A stretch of 64,000 nt of DNA, from contig NW_015622541.1 in NCBI RefSeq assembly GCF_000835495.1, forward strand, positions 7,068,001-7,132,000, given 5' to 3'. Positions within the stretch are counted from its first letter, which is position 1. Each line of letters begins with the position of its first letter. The notes beneath the pieces were generated by a model, which saw nothing but the letters and a program-made list of their open reading frames with translations, was not told the origin of the DNA and ran no database searches. Both the position numbers and the translations under genes were made by a program. This DNA is from Cladophialophora immunda. Its lineage: Eukaryota; Ascomycota; Eurotiomycetes; Chaetothyriales; Herpotrichiellaceae. Positions 42,856 to 55,098 of this stretch are shown here, piece after piece.

Positions 42856-45793
42856 TCAAGTATAACCTGTCAAACGTCAGCAACAGACAGTGGAAGTCCA
42901 GTCACAAGTAAAACTCACTTCTCATGGCGTCCGTGTATCCAGTACCACCCTTCAGGTCCATCTCAAAGCTCTCAGCCACGTCAATCACGCGTTTGATATG
43001 CACCATACTCAAAGGCACTTCTTCATGGACAGCTAGAGCTTGTGCAGCACGCACAAGGTTCTTGATCTGTCGCCCATTGACGTCGCGCCGCGCGAGGTCG
43101 TTGTAATCTTGCTCCGTGATGGCCGCAACTTGCATCCCTTCCTGGTTCTTAACACGGTCGATGAAGAGCTTCCACACGGTGCGTTTGGCCTTGGTCGTGA
43201 GGTTCTGGAAGCGCAGCGACAGGTGGATACGTGACACAAAGGCGGCGTCAAACGTCTCCACTCTATTGGTGGTCAAGAACAGGATGCCTTGGAAGTATTC
43301 GAGAAGGCGAAGGAAGATGCTGACCAGGGCATTACGATGGATATCGTGGATTGAACGTTGTTCCAAGAAAACATCGGCTTCGTCCAGCAACAAGATTGCA
43401 CCCCAGCTGTGGGCGATGTCCAGAATGTTCTGAAGTTCCTTTTCGAGTTTGGTCGGTTCGGTGCCCAGATCGCCGGCGCTGACCATGTACAACGGACATT
43501 TGAGAAGATCTGCGATCCCTTCAGCCGTAAGCGTCTTGCCTGTTCCGGGAGGACCATGGAGAACAGCCACCAGGCCACGACCTTTGCCAGAGATGATGTC
43601 GTCAATGCTTTTGTGGGCTTGAAAGGTATGACTCGAGACAAGGGCCTTGACGATGGACTTGTGGTTGTCGGGGAGCACGAGGCTTTCAAATGCTTTGTCG
43701 TTGAAGACGACGTCGGAGATGCCGGAAACTGTGAATTCGAGCCAAAGCTTTTCGCCGAAGGCGAAGCCCAAGACCACAGGGCTGGCAATGAGCAATTCTT
43801 CCTCGGTGAATTCATGGGTCGACAGCTTGTCGTCTCCAAGTGGTTCAGTGTTTTGACTCCAGTCAAGGTCCTCCTTCGAGTTGACTTCGACAATGACATT
43901 TTGGCCATTTGGTGTCTTCACCACTTTGTATTTTTTCGTCTCCGGCACCTGAATGGTTTCGTCAGAAGGAGTGGTCTGGTTGTTGCCCCCCACGTCGGAG
44001 CCGCTATCAAAGCCGCAGCCGCAGCTGTCATCTGTGTCGTCGAGGATGGCTCCGTCAGGATCGTCCTTTGGCTTGATGACACTGGCAGGGTAGTTGGGAT
44101 TGATTCTGCGATGAATGGCGGGATCGACCATGACACGCCCGTCAATGTTGATCTTCAAAACCTGCTTCTTGCGTTTGGTGTACGCCATGCCCTTGTGGTG
44201 GCGGTAATTCATGCCTTGGAGAGACACAAAATGCTTTCCTCGCTCAATCAGCTGAGATCTCATCTTGTCGGCATGTTTGTGATACTGAAGGGGATAACAG
44301 TCTAACGAGGTGATCTTGCGCACACCTTGGAAAGACGAGATTTCCGCGTGGGTGGTGCCCATTCCAAAGTTCTTGCCGTCGTACTCTAGGTATCTGCCTT
44401 CGACAATGTACCAACTGCCCCTCATGAAGTGCGATTCTTTGGTAGTGAAATCGATCTTGAACGCCCGAGGTTCATCCTGATCTCCATAAGTGGAAGAATA
44501 CACAATGGCGTTCGGTTTGTACAGGGCCCAGAGGAGGTCAAAGGTGATCATGCCATTTTCCACCATCGGGTATAGATTCTTTTTCGTCTCGGCAAAGTCT
44601 TTGTCCAGGTATTTGACCATCACTCGGAGGTGTTTGGCTTTGGTCTTAGAGGCTTTTGCCTCCTTGCGCTTCTTTCCCGCGGCGTCGTCCTCGAGCGTCT
44701 TGATATAGTCCCTCATCTCTTCCAGATACAAGAAGAGCATATTGGGGTCCAGATGCGGTGTGTCTTCGACTAGGCTGATACCCTTGACGCCTGCCATGAC
44801 ATGTTGCAGGCATTCTTTGAGAGGTTCGGATTTGATGTCGACGACCGTTGCCAGATATTTGTGCTCCCAGTCGAACCGACGACGAACAGTAAAGATATAC
44901 TGGTCCCAGATGGCCTCTCCTGTATTTTTGACAGTTTCAGTGAGCTTGAAGTTGTGGATTGACTGGTCCCATAGTTGGTCCACTCGTTTGTAGGCCACTT
45001 TGGAGGCGCGTTTTGGCTTCTTTTGTTTCTTCGGCTTGACTTCTTCAAGGTCGTCAAGGAGGATTTCGTCATCGAGGACAGCATCCCTACGCCGACTTCT
45101 TCGAGGTTTGTCATAATTGCTGATGGGGATCACGGGCTCGGGATTGAGCTGAGCTCTAGGCATGCCGAAGACAGCAGATGGAGGAGCGAGGGGATTGTTG
45201 TCAAAGTCCAGCTTTCGTAGTGAGGATTTCAGGTGGCGTAGTCTTGCAGATTTGGGATCTTCACGGATCTCGATAACATCACATTCGTCTCGACCAGGGC
45301 TGTCATGTTTCCTAGACATTCTCTTGGCCGGCTTGACTCGGACTCTCGAGCGAGGCCTAATGACCTCCTCTTCAAACTCATCCTCGCTGTATGAGTCGTC
45401 CTCCTCAGTTGTTACCCTCTTTTTGGATCTCTTCTTCTGCTTCTTGAGTTCTTTCGCCAGTGCTTTGGCCTGCGCCTTCAGCTTCTTGACTTTGGTTTTC
45501 TTCTTGGAGACTTCGACAGAAGAGGAAGAGTCACTCCCCGAGTCGCTCGAGTCGTCACTATCGGTTGAGGCTTCCGAGGAGGATTCTGACTCTGTAGACT
45601 CGCTGTCACTATCAACGATCTCTTTCTTCTTGGTGCCATGCTTCGGCTTTGCCTTGCTGGACGGTCCAACGTGCTTCTTGCATTTCTTCTGGTCTTTGGC
45701 AGCCTCGGGAGCAGGAATCTTGTTGGTGGTAGGGCGTTCGGCCGAAGACTCCACCTTCTTCGTTTCTGCCGTGACACCAGTGTTTTGGTCCAT
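42856..45793 (-). CDS. AAA ATPase with DUF7025-like region and acidic/basic N-terminal tail
   Basis: About 961 residues. The first 260 residues are Lys-, Ser- and Asp-rich (including an SDSESTESES-type run and a KKKTKVKKL helix), suggesting nuclear location. The middle (about 400-510) resembles DUF7025, common in fungal AAA proteins. The AAA core has Walker A HGPPGTGKT (746-754), Walker B ILLLDEADVF (about 800), sensor FLTTNRVETFDAAFVSRIHLSL and an arginine-finger region. At the end a reading without splicing gives MRSEFYL-stop, but a strong 52-nt intron (42867-42918: GTGAGT...GCTGAC...ACAG) would instead give MRSYT-stop at 42856; I used the spliced form. Role unknown. Confidence 0.88.
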
Positions 45794-47120
45794 CTTGCCC
45801 GGGAGGTAAAGGTGGGGAGAGAAGGAGGGTCACGGTCTAATGGTGTGTAGGATATACTGCAAGGTAGGTCAATGACAAAGAGATGTGTTCCCCAGGAAGA
45901 GATGAGCCGCCGGCACCTCAATTCATAAGGCGGAGAAGGAAAGTATGGAGAGGGAAAGTGATTCTCAAAGGTGCAAGAGAGAAAAGGGTGGGCGTCTCAG
46001 GCAGAATTGAGGCTGAGGCAGCGGCAGCGGTAGAGGTCGAGTCACAGGCGCGAGGGGCTCACTTCTGCCTTTTCTGAAGTCAGCCAAGAAAGATACCAAG
46101 CGTAAAAGAAAAATCAGGCCAAAAGGAGGGGACAGGCAGAAACCTGGATGGCTGAGCAGTGAATGATGGAATGATGAAGGTCAAATGCGCGAACCAGGGC
46201 CTCGAGCGAGGTGTTGTTTGATGCCTTGTTGCAGCCTGCCGCAGTCTCTGGACCAACCAAGCCATCTGGTCGCCCGAGAGGCAGGTGCTAATCCAAGGTT
46301 TTTTAGTCAATGACAAGCAGCAGTAGCAGCCTGACGAGAAAAGAAGGCCATGTCAAGCCTACCGGCAGTAGGTGGCATGGGCAAAAAAGCATCGCAATCC
46401 CTGGGGAAGAGCAGCGCAGACGTGCATGGATGATGGTTCTGTGTGGTCTCCTGATCAGCGGCGGCGCAGAGGCCGTGGACGATGAGTGGACGAACTGCAC
46501 CAGCCACCCAGGACTCCCCAGGCCAGTCTACTGGGTGCCCAATTGCCCACAGGGTGAGCTGACCAGGCGAGCAGGGGAGCTCTCATCCGTGCATCCGATC
46601 TGTGGAGGAGCTGGCCCTTTAAACCACTTCAGGCTTACGTTTCGCTTTCCTCGCGGCAGGACACACAAAGACCCCCAGAAAAGCAAAAGATCCCCTCAAC
46701 CAAGTGGGCTCCGTGCAGCGCATTCCACTCAAAAGTCCTTCGGGGTCCGCCCTGGACGGCTCCAGGCAAACCGCCACCGTCTTGACGTCCACTGCAATTG
46801 GAAGAAACGCTCGCATGGCGGCCCAGCTCAGGAAATGATCTATCGCATCAGAAACGTGGTGAAACTCTTGTCGCCGAACTCTGGGTGATCGACGGCAGAT
46901 CTTGTACGTCTATCCGTCAAACGAGCGAGTAACAAAGAAAACATTGCTAGTACTTGTGCTAGCTATCAGTCACCTGCACCTCAGATTCGACCCGCTTGCT
47001 TCATCTATCAATGAAAGAAAGAAAAAGAAAGAAAAGAGCAAGAGAGATATCGCATTCCCAGAACTCCTTCAAGTCAACCCCGCCCGCTCCATGGCTTCAC
47101 GCTCTCACGCCCACAATGCC
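45794..47120. other. Intergenic region
   Basis: 1.3 kb between the AAA start and CCCH stop. A purine-rich GAAAGAAAGAAAAAG stretch lies near 47,010-47,040. The plus-strand 192-codon frame at 46310-46888 is unrecognised and of non-coding composition. Confidence 0.5.
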
Positions 47121-48731
47121 TCAATAACCTGGAGCAGGCGCAACAAATTTGGCAATCTCCAGGTCCCTGATGTCGTGTAAGCCGGCTTTGAGAAAGGAGC
47201 ATTTCGGATTTCCGCAGTTGTTGTTACCCCACTGCTCGATCGTCAGCACTCAACCACGACAACAGGACGCTCGGTTCCGAGATGACTTACCGGACATTGA
47301 TGACCATAAAAGCAATCGCTGCGACGACACTTGGAACCATAAGTACACGCAATGCTTCTCGCCTTGTAGCGCAAGGTATTCTTCATGGTAGCGTCAATGG
47401 GTTCATGATCGTAACGACAGTTGTAGGATTCACAGTTGTCTCGCAGATGATGCTCGTTACAGAGCTTGCGCACGGCGATACGATCGTCAAACTTCCCCAT
47501 CTCCGCGTCGGAGGGGACTCTCATCTTCAAATCAATCCTCTGCCCCAGGCGGTTGACCGGAATTCCGCTCTTGCCATCGTGACCCCCGTTGAGCGCCGCA
47601 GCATAAGCTTGGGTGGCGGGCTTCGGTTTAGCTACCTCGGTGGGTGGGGTGGACGCTTTGGCCTGAGATGAGGCTCTGTTAACGGTGTTGAGTGGAAGCG
47701 TAGCCATCGATGTCGAGGGCTGTGGGACAGGGTTGGATGAATAGCTCGACCTACTCATAGCTGGGGTCAAATCCGAGCTACCATTTTCGACGGAGGACGA
47801 AGCCAGGCTGAGGGCCTCGAGGGCGGGTTGGACATAGACCATCTCGGGCTTGGGGATGATCTCTAAGGGTGAGGACTCGAAAACATTGTCGAATCTTGTC
47901 GACGTGAAAGGTAAAGCGTTGTAGGCCCGAGCAGTCGCAGCCGTCTGTGCACCGTGCACTAGGACAATCTTGGGAGCGACGACCTGGTCATGGCGATATT
48001 TGTCGAACTCGGCGATATAGCCATTATCGTGGGAACAGGCCAAGTAGATGCGTTGACACTGCGCGTTATTTGCATAGAAACGGAAGGTATCTGGAGATGC
48101 TCTGGTCAGCCACGTCGGCACGCTTGACAAAAGCAGGAGCCACATTACCTCGTAGTTTAGCATCGACCCTCTCCTTTCCCGGGCCGCAATCGATAAAATG
48201 AAAGAGGCTGCGGCTTTGAGTAAAGGAGCAAAAGAAGGAATCGATCTGAGAAGGGTGGGCAAGGTAATCGGCGGCCACGAGGGTTCTCGCCAGCCCCTGC
48301 TTATTTGCATAGATGTTGAGCAGGACATCACAGTCGGGATTAGTGCCTGGAAGCGCCTCGGCGGCCTTTAGATGGTTGATGACCTGGTTGTAAAGCTCAT
48401 TGGCCGCCTTGGAACCGCCGGAGGTGGCCAGGGCATCAAAGAAGGCCTTTCGAAAAATGAAGCCGTCGCCGTCGACGAGGACTACACTATACTTGCGGGC
48501 CACGGCAGCTTCGGCGTCTTCGGCACGTTTCTTCCATGTGCGACGCGTATTTCTCTCGTCGTCTAGGTCGGATTCTAGGGTGGAGCAGGTGTGGTTGAGT
48601 TTAATGCAGCTCTGGATCAAAAACTCGATCTCTTTCTGGCGGGTCTCGTCAAAGGTGCAATAGTCGAGGAGGCGCTGGCGTAGGTCGTGTTGTGGAGGCA
48701 AGGCAGCCATGGCGACAGGTGTATTGGCCAT
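47121..48731 (-). CDS. CCCH-type zinc-finger protein with N-terminal coiled coil
   Basis: Three exons (48731-48149, 48099-47291, 47231-47121) give 500 residues. Residues about 15-80 form a charged coiled coil. The domain starting at YSVVLVDGDGFIF and continuing through GGSKAANELYNQVI to FHFIDCGPGKERVDAKL is the conserved PIN/NYN-like N-terminal domain of a fungal CCCH family. Ser/Thr-rich linker, then Cys/His clusters: LCNEHHLRDNCESYNCRYDH, IACTYGSKCRRSDCFYGHQC, and from the last exon WGNNNCGNPKCSF. The last exon is short and easily missed; the 59-nt intron before it has good signals (GTAAGT...GCTGAC...GCAG). Likely an RNA-binding protein; targets unknown. Confidence 0.86.
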
Positions 48732-50103
48732 GATAACGTGTAAGTAACGATGATAAGAAGTTACGGGACTTGATCCAGGTGATGGGCGGCACGAAGCAGC
48801 TTAGAGGAGCAAAGAGGGTACTGCTTTGAGGGTCGGTCGCAAGCAGCCAAAGTCCAGAGGGACTGAGTAACAAAACAATCAAGTGGTGACGATGGCGATG
48901 ATGATGACAGTAACTTTCGGTGACAAGGCTAGAGCAAACGAAGAATCAAGAGCACAGAAGGCCTCTACTGGCAAAAAGTAGTTTCACCGCCCAATGGAGG
49001 CGACGCTCGGACAGGAGGTGGCACAGAAAGAGGATGGGAAAAGGGGGCATCAAATGAAACAAGAAGCAGTGCTGGTCTGGCAGAGCGACAATGGCCTACC
49101 AGTCTGGAGATGGCCAGCTGAACAGAGACGAGAGCACGACACAACACAACACGGGATCTTCTAGGACTGTTTCAACGAAGGTGAGAATGAACAGTCACAG
49201 GAGTGAAAGTGTGAAATTCATTCCAATCTCAGGGTTCGTCAGTCTGGCCGGATCTGGCCCTTCGCATTTGGGCACCGCAATGGCTGACCTGATTCTCATT
49301 CACGTTCAGGCAGCCGCCGGTGACAGGTTGAGAGTATTGCTGGGGTAAAAAGACAGAGACAGAAAGAGACTGAGCGAGACTGATGGTTGTGTATGGTCTT
49401 GTTTTAATACTGGCTCCTTTGACATTGAGTTCACGTCAATCACGGCATTAAGCAAGACCTAGGTACATAGGTGATTGTGCAAGGCCCAGTTTAGCTAAGC
49501 AGGTGTCGCCCCGGTTATCTGTTCGGCTATTCCAGGGAGCTAATTCCTTACCCAAGCACGGGCGATGCCAGAGCCATTGTTTAGTGAGGGCGGGGCCTAC
49601 AAGTACATAGATATTGCAGCTCTAGGTGGCAGCCCCCTACAAGTAATTAGACGCCTCCCTTAGCACTGACTTCGTTTACACTCGTGACATTCCCCTCCCC
49701 AAAATTCATCATCAACAATCATCCACATCGTCTCATGTTCTGCAGTCCCATTCAACGATCATAATCCAAAAGTCTCACCACCTCCCACTCAAGCTCCCGC
49801 TATCACTGGCTGCCGCCGCTCAAAGACGGGGGATCATCAAATATCCGATTACTTATGCAGCTAGGGTCTCTGCTCCCTGTTGTATTAACAATCAACTCCC
49901 CATCCAAGCCACGGATCTACCGAGGCAAAAACTGGCTAACGTTGAGGTTTTGGTGGTGCTGCTCTCGTGAAACTGTCATCTCGTTGGCCGTAGTTGATAC
50001 CATCAGCCAGAACTAGAGGCCCACCCCCAGGAAGCGACTAGGGACTCATACTCTTTATGGATGGGTTCCCTGGTACAGTGCCAGAGTTCTCTGGGACTAT
50101 ATT
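48732..50103. other. Divergent intergenic region
   Basis: 1.37 kb shared by the CCCH gene and the MDR reductase. Contains a TACCTAGG-type element (49456-49474) and a C/T-rich stretch near 49,690-49,760. Confidence 0.5.
49456..49474. repeat. TACCTAGG-type palindromic element, copy 3
   Basis: ACCTAGGTACATAGGT, an imperfect copy, in the shared promoter region of the CCCH and reductase genes. Confidence 0.6.
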
Positions 50104-51492
50104 ATGACGACCATCTTCTCAAGAGCGGTAGGAAACTTCATACGATCAACAGCACACAGCACTTCCCGCCACTGTCTTCATCTTTCTAGGCCTTACTCCT
50201 CTTCCCCCACTTCTCTCGATCCCAAAATGGTGCAGAACAAAGCCTTCATCTACAAGGTGCGTCCTATTTCCCTTTCTTCACCTGCACAATGGCCTGACAT
50301 CCCATATCACTAACACCACACACCAAACAAAGGCCATCCCAAATGGCTGGCCCGTTCCAGGCAAAGACCTGACGGTGGAGGACATTGGGTTTGACGAAAA
50401 CGCGCCCCCGCCCAAGGGCGGCTTCACCACCAAAAACCTGTACGCGGCCTACGACCCCAGCCAGCGCGGGCGAATGCGCGACCCCAGCATCCCGTCGTAC
50501 TCGGCGGCCATGACGACGGGCCAGCCGGTGATCAGCGTCAGCGTCATCGGCAAGGTGCTGAAGAGCGACAACCCCAAGATCCAGCCGGGGGCTATTGTCA
50601 TGCTGCAGGGCTCCGGCACCGAGTCGTATTCGACGAAGGACGAGTCGGCCGTCGCCACCACCCAGATCATCGAGCCCAAGGAGGGCGTGCCCTTGACGGC
50701 CTACCTGGGCCTGCTGGGCATGACGGGCATGACGGCCTACGGGTCGCTGCACGAGATCGGGCAGCCCAAGAAAGGGGACGTGATTTTGATTTCGGCCGCT
50801 GCTGGGGCTGTGGGTCAGATGGTCGGGCAGATCGCAGTGCGAGAAGGTCTACACGTATGTCTGAACATCCCTCTATTCTCGGTTCTTTGCTGTTGCTGCG
50901 TACCCATCGATCAAAAGCCAACCAACTCCCACCTTCCTCCTCCCCTTGGGGAAAACAAAATATTGACGGGAAAAAAAATTATTCACAGGTAATCGGCTCA
51001 GTCGGCGACGACCGCAAACTCGACTTCATCCTCAACGACCTCAAATTCCACGCGGGGTTCAACTACAAGAAGGAGTCGATGGCCGAGGCGGTCAAGCGCC
51101 TCGCCCCGCAAGGGCTGGACATCTTCTACGACAACGTGGGCGGCGAGCTGCTGGACGTGGCGCTGGCCAACATGAAGGAGTTCGGGCGCATCGTGGCCTG
51201 CGGCTCCATCTCGACCTACAACAACGCCAAGGACACCACCCCCTACGGCGTCAAGAACTACGGCGCCATGGTCCGCAAGCGCCTGCGCTGGCAAGGCTTC
51301 TTGGTGTTCGACCCCAACATCGTGCGATGGCGCGCCGAGCGCGACGACAAGATCACCCAGTGGATCCGGGACGGGAGCTTCAAGTCCGTCGACTTTGTCA
51401 CCGAGGGCATGGACCATGCCATCGAGGGGTTCCTGGGAATGCTCCGCGGCGAGAACCTGGGCAAGAGTATTCTCAAGATTGCCGATGAGTGA
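50104..51492 (+). CDS. NADP-dependent medium-chain reductase (alkenal/prostaglandin reductase type), two possible starts
   Basis: Zinc-independent MDR enzyme that reduces alpha,beta-unsaturated carbonyls. Three exons (50104-50256, 50333-50854, 50989-51492), 392 residues from the first Met. Features: NLYAAYDPSQRGRM near the N-terminus, the nucleotide-binding SAAAGAVGQMVGQIA, DIFYDNVGGELLD, and GRIVACGSISTYN. The second intron sits after the Rossmann helix (EGLH-VIGSVG). Residues 1-41 are rich in Arg, Ser and His with no acids before Asp39 (MTTIFSRAVGNFIRS), ending with a SRPYS-SS pattern like a mitochondrial cleavage site. An in-frame Met42 at 50227 (MVQNKAFIYK) gives the usual cytosolic N-terminus of the family. 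Dual targeting by alternative starts is possible. Confidence 0.93.
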
Positions 51493-52831
51493 TTCACCGA
51501 GGGAGTGAATGGATCAATCAATGAATGAATGAAGGAGGGCAACCTGGGGCTGGAGCTGGTTGTCAGGGACCCTCAAACCAGATAGGCCGAGTGAACAGGA
51601 TGACCAGGATGGAGAATACTACCTAGATACCTTGGGTAGGTACAGACTGTCTAATCCAGATAAGTTCAATACATACATACCTAGGTATGCAAACGCATTC
51701 AAACACCGTTTATGTACCCTGGGTACTAGTATGTTGCAACCCCTTCCGTCTCCTCTGCTACGTACCGAGCACGAAGTACACCCACCTCCCGGGATTCCTA
51801 GATACCACCACTCTCCCGCCCCCGAAAGTCCGAGCATGGGAAAATCAAAAGGAAGAATCCAAAAAATAAAAGAGGGGGGAAGATTTTGATCCTCGGCCCT
51901 TCTCAGGACTTTACCTATCCTAACTATGGAGGTAGATTGGTCTGTGACCGAAACAGTGCGCAAAATCTGGAAAACGACCTCTTCGCATGTGTACCGAAAG
52001 CGAGGAAAGGAGGAGACAAGGGGCCAAGGAGAAATTGACCTATTAATATTCATTCAACAGGAGCGCATTCATGGAAGATGAATTGCACACCAAAAGATCC
52101 GACTATCAATACCTAGTACCCAACCAGACTGTGAGCTATGTTTTCCGTCTCCTCCATCAATCCCGTTGTTTCCAAGTCTGTCATTTTCATTCGGTTCGTA
52201 AACGTCGTTGTCATCTCCTGCCTCCCTGACCGCCGCCTGGAGCATTCCTCCAAACATCGCCTTGCGTCGCATTGCATCTCGTGCCATAAACGCCAGCCGC
52301 AATCTCCTACCCCATGACAACGTCGTCGTGTGCTGTTGTCCACATAAACGCAAGGAACAAGGCGTCACCGAGTCATAAGCAATCTCGGCGTCTGCTCTCT
52401 GGAAAGCCGCAGTATGGCATGAACCGCCGTGCCATGGCCGTGTCCTCGTCTTCCCTGGTCGTTGATACCCCGATGCTCCGACTCGCAGCGTTCCCTTGCC
52501 TTTGCAGCCTTTCGGGATAAGAAGCAGTCTCAGATACCGCAGATTCATCAATGCCCTCGCTGACACGGCCGTCCTCCTTAAGATAAATCGGAAAAGTCGC
52601 GGAAGTCCCCTTACTCCTCGTAGAACGCGCGTCGAAACGATCTCATGCTGCCTGCGCATACAGTCCAGAAACATCAGCACCCCAGCACTCGCCGCAAATC
52701 CACACCTGTTCGGGTCTCAAACACCTCTGACAGCTCGACTGAGCAGGGCCTAGTGAGCCCATGGTAACCTGCTCGTCGCGGAGACACGTGGCACGACCAA
52801 ACCTCCCAAAGGCGGACGTGGGATGGGGCTT
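51493..52831. other. Convergent intergenic region
   Basis: 1.34 kb. Two TACCTAGG-type elements occur at 51619-51690. A 203-codon minus frame at 52069-52680 has no known domain and lies in the 3' flank of the RBR gene. Confidence 0.5.
51619..51690. repeat. TACCTAGG-type palindromic elements, copy 4 cluster
   Basis: Degenerate CTACCTAGATACC and TTGGGTAGGTAC at 51619-51643, then ATACCTAGGTATGC at 51677-51690. Confidence 0.65.
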
Positions 52832-54007
52832 CTACTCTGCGGCCATCGATTCATCAATGTCCATGTCATCCTCATCCTCGTCATATCCATCGTTGCATCC
52901 ACAAATACTGCTTTCGTCGAAATGTGTGCCGCAGAGATAGCAGAACTCGACGCCGCAGATGCAGTCCATGTGTTCACAGCCGTCAGTCCTCTCCACCATG
53001 TTCGCACACGTCGGGCACTGTCTCCATTCCTTCTCCTCCCCCAGCTCAAAGAGTTTGACGACGTCTTCCTCCAGAGCAGGACACACGCGCTTCTTCATAT
53101 CCGCATCCCAAACAGGGTGGTCGCTCTGGAGCCGTTTGCAGCTTTTGCATGTTGAGTTGTGGCATTGAAGACAGAATGCCACCTCTTGCTGGGCTAGATG
53201 GTCCTTCACAGGGATGAAGGCGGAGCACTTTGGCGAAGCGCAGTAAAAAGGGCGATGTGCACCGAACTCGGCTTCAATCTCTTTGTAGCGTTCGACAACG
53301 TCGTCGTCGAGCACGGTGCCTACAGCAGAGATGCGTAGCGGGACATTGTGGCACCTGGGAGGGAATGACGCTCGATCCCTGCAGGCTACTCGGAAGGCCT
53401 GGTTGAGACACGGTATGCAATAGGCGCAGTGGCAGTGATGTAAGACAACCAACTCTCCTGGTCGGTGTTCCTCAAAGCATACGGCGCACTCCTTCGGCGG
53501 TGTCGAATGCAGAGGTCCGTCGCGCACAGGATAACCAAAGTGAACATTAGGCTGACGACCCGCTTGCAAATGCTCTTGATCGCGTAGTCGTCGAGCAATT
53601 TCCAATTCACCAAGCATTGCTGCCACGTCGCTGTTCCATTCATACACCAGGGAGCCGATCGGAGGGAGGACTTCTCTTCCGGGTGGAGGCAGCCTCGCTC
53701 CTCCTGTGGTGGCACGTTCATGCTCAGAGAAGAAAAATGGATTCCCAGGAATAATGGGCGGGAGATGTAGCATGGGGTAGGCATGTGGCTGGGTCCAACA
53801 TTTTTCTTCGAAGCTCCTTCCACCTGCAGAGGCTATGTGGGCCTCTAGAGTTCGTCGCTCTTCACGCGGAAGATTGGCTTGTAGACGCTGTGCTCTCCAA
53901 TCCCCATAGTTAGCAGCGGCCGGCGCAGGCATCAGGTGGTGCCCATGGCCACCGAAGATGCTGGACAGGCTGGGCAGCGTTGTCATAGTTAATTTGACGC
54001 CTGACAA
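52832..54007 (-). CDS. RBR (RING-IBR-RING) E3 ubiquitin ligase
   Basis: Single exon, 391 residues. RING1 is CAVC...CHCAYCIPC (174 to about 219), IBR about 235-295 (FYCASPKC...AFCLQCHNSTCKSCK), RING2 331-360 (QCPTCANMVERTDGCEHMDC). By comparison with parkin and HHARI, the thioester cysteine would be Cys344 in TDGC-EHM. The C-terminus is strongly acidic (DEDEDDMDIDE). The N-terminal 170 residues are Pro-rich with an EWNSDVAAMLGELEIARRLRDQ helix. An alternative Met at 53986 (MTTLPSLSS) would shorten it by 7. A family of such RBR proteins is expanded in filamentous ascomycetes; substrates unknown. Confidence 0.92.
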   Translation of the reverse strand: MSGVKLTMTTLPSLSSIFGGHGHHLMPAPAAANYGDWRAQRLQANLPREERRTLEAHIASAGGRSFEEKCWTQPHAYPMLHLPPIIPGNPFFFSEHERATTGGARLPPPGREVLPPIGSLVYEWNSDVAAMLGELEIARRLRDQEHLQAGRQPNVHFGYPVRDGPLHSTPPKECAVCFEEHRPGELVVLHHCHCAYCIPCLNQAFRVACRDRASFPPRCHNVPLRISAVGTVLDDDVVERYKEIEAEFGAHRPFYCASPKCSAFIPVKDHLAQQEVAFCLQCHNSTCKSCKRLQSDHPVWDADMKKRVCPALEEDVVKLFELGEEKEWRQCPTCANMVERTDGCEHMDCICGVEFCYLCGTHFDESSICGCNDGYDEDEDDMDIDESMAAE

Positions 54008-55098
54008 TGTCGCAACATGTGTCGACGGTTCATTTTCTGCCCAACTGAGATGGGCCTAGGTTGACCTTGTGTTTGTGAGGCCAAGGGGCCCCGTGAAGCC
54101 TTGAGACTAGGTAATAGCTTATGCTTAGCCCAGGTGCTAAGAATGTTGGGGGCGGAGGTGATTGCGGGGGAAATGGTGAGATGCTGTGGCACCAGTGGTT
54201 GTTCGATCGGCGGGAAGCTGTTCCGGCGAGATTGATCGACTGGAGGATGCAAAAACTCTCTGGCCACAGGACGATTCAGTGGGCGAGACAACCAATATGG
54301 AAGAGATCGACCGATGCTCTCAATGGAGAGGGCAGGCGAAGGTGTCTGCGAGGGTCGAGTCAAGTCAAGGTGTGCCCCCCCGAAATTCAGAACTCAGCTG
54401 AGACAAGTGACAGGTTTGGCTTGGCTGCAGCCAAGGTGGCTTGAAGGTGCAGTAACAAACTGAGGGCGGCAGTCAGGTAGAAACAAGTGATGGCAAGGAT
54501 GACAAGAGCAGGTCGACCTTCCAGCAGGGCGGGGAGGGGTATTAATATGTCCTCTCAAGACCTCAACCTGTCCCATGTGTGCGGATCGTCCAGTTCGCTG
54601 CTGCAGGAGCCAGGGCTTCAACACCATCTCGTTTGCCCGATTTCATGTGTCCCCCTTCTAGCACGCATGCTACCAGTTGCCCCAAGACCTATCCAGACCT
54701 GTCCAAGCCCTGTCAGCAGCTGTCAAATCGCAGCTATCACACCGCCCAGCGAGTCTGATTGGATACCGAGTCTCGGACCATCCACCGCATCGGCAAGGAT
54801 TGTTCTCCTCCGTACTTTGGCGCATCCGGGGAAAGGGCACGGTGCACTCGATTCGCATACTGGCCCTCGATTCGAGAGGTCAGGAGAAAAACAGCTGGGA
54901 AATGGGCCACACACACCAAGAACCAGGAGCGGGGAATTAGTGTCTGCAAAGGGCTCAAAGATGCATCCAACTACAAGAGTCGATGAGTGAATGGGCCAAC
55001 CCGTGTCACTCTTTCACAAGAACCCACGCTCGAAAAACCTAGAGGTCGGTTGTTTGTACATGCTAGCTCCAAAGCCCCCCCTGGACCCATCCCGTTGT
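54008..55098. other. Intergenic region
   Basis: 1.09 kb between the RBR start and the malate dehydrogenase stop. Several overlapping plus-strand frames around 54,487-54,990 are artefacts; no gene recognised. Confidence 0.5.

Noticed and set aside
52069..52680. 203-codon minus frame downstream of the RBR ligase
   Set aside because: No domain or splice link to the RBR gene; likely chance frame in 3' flank.
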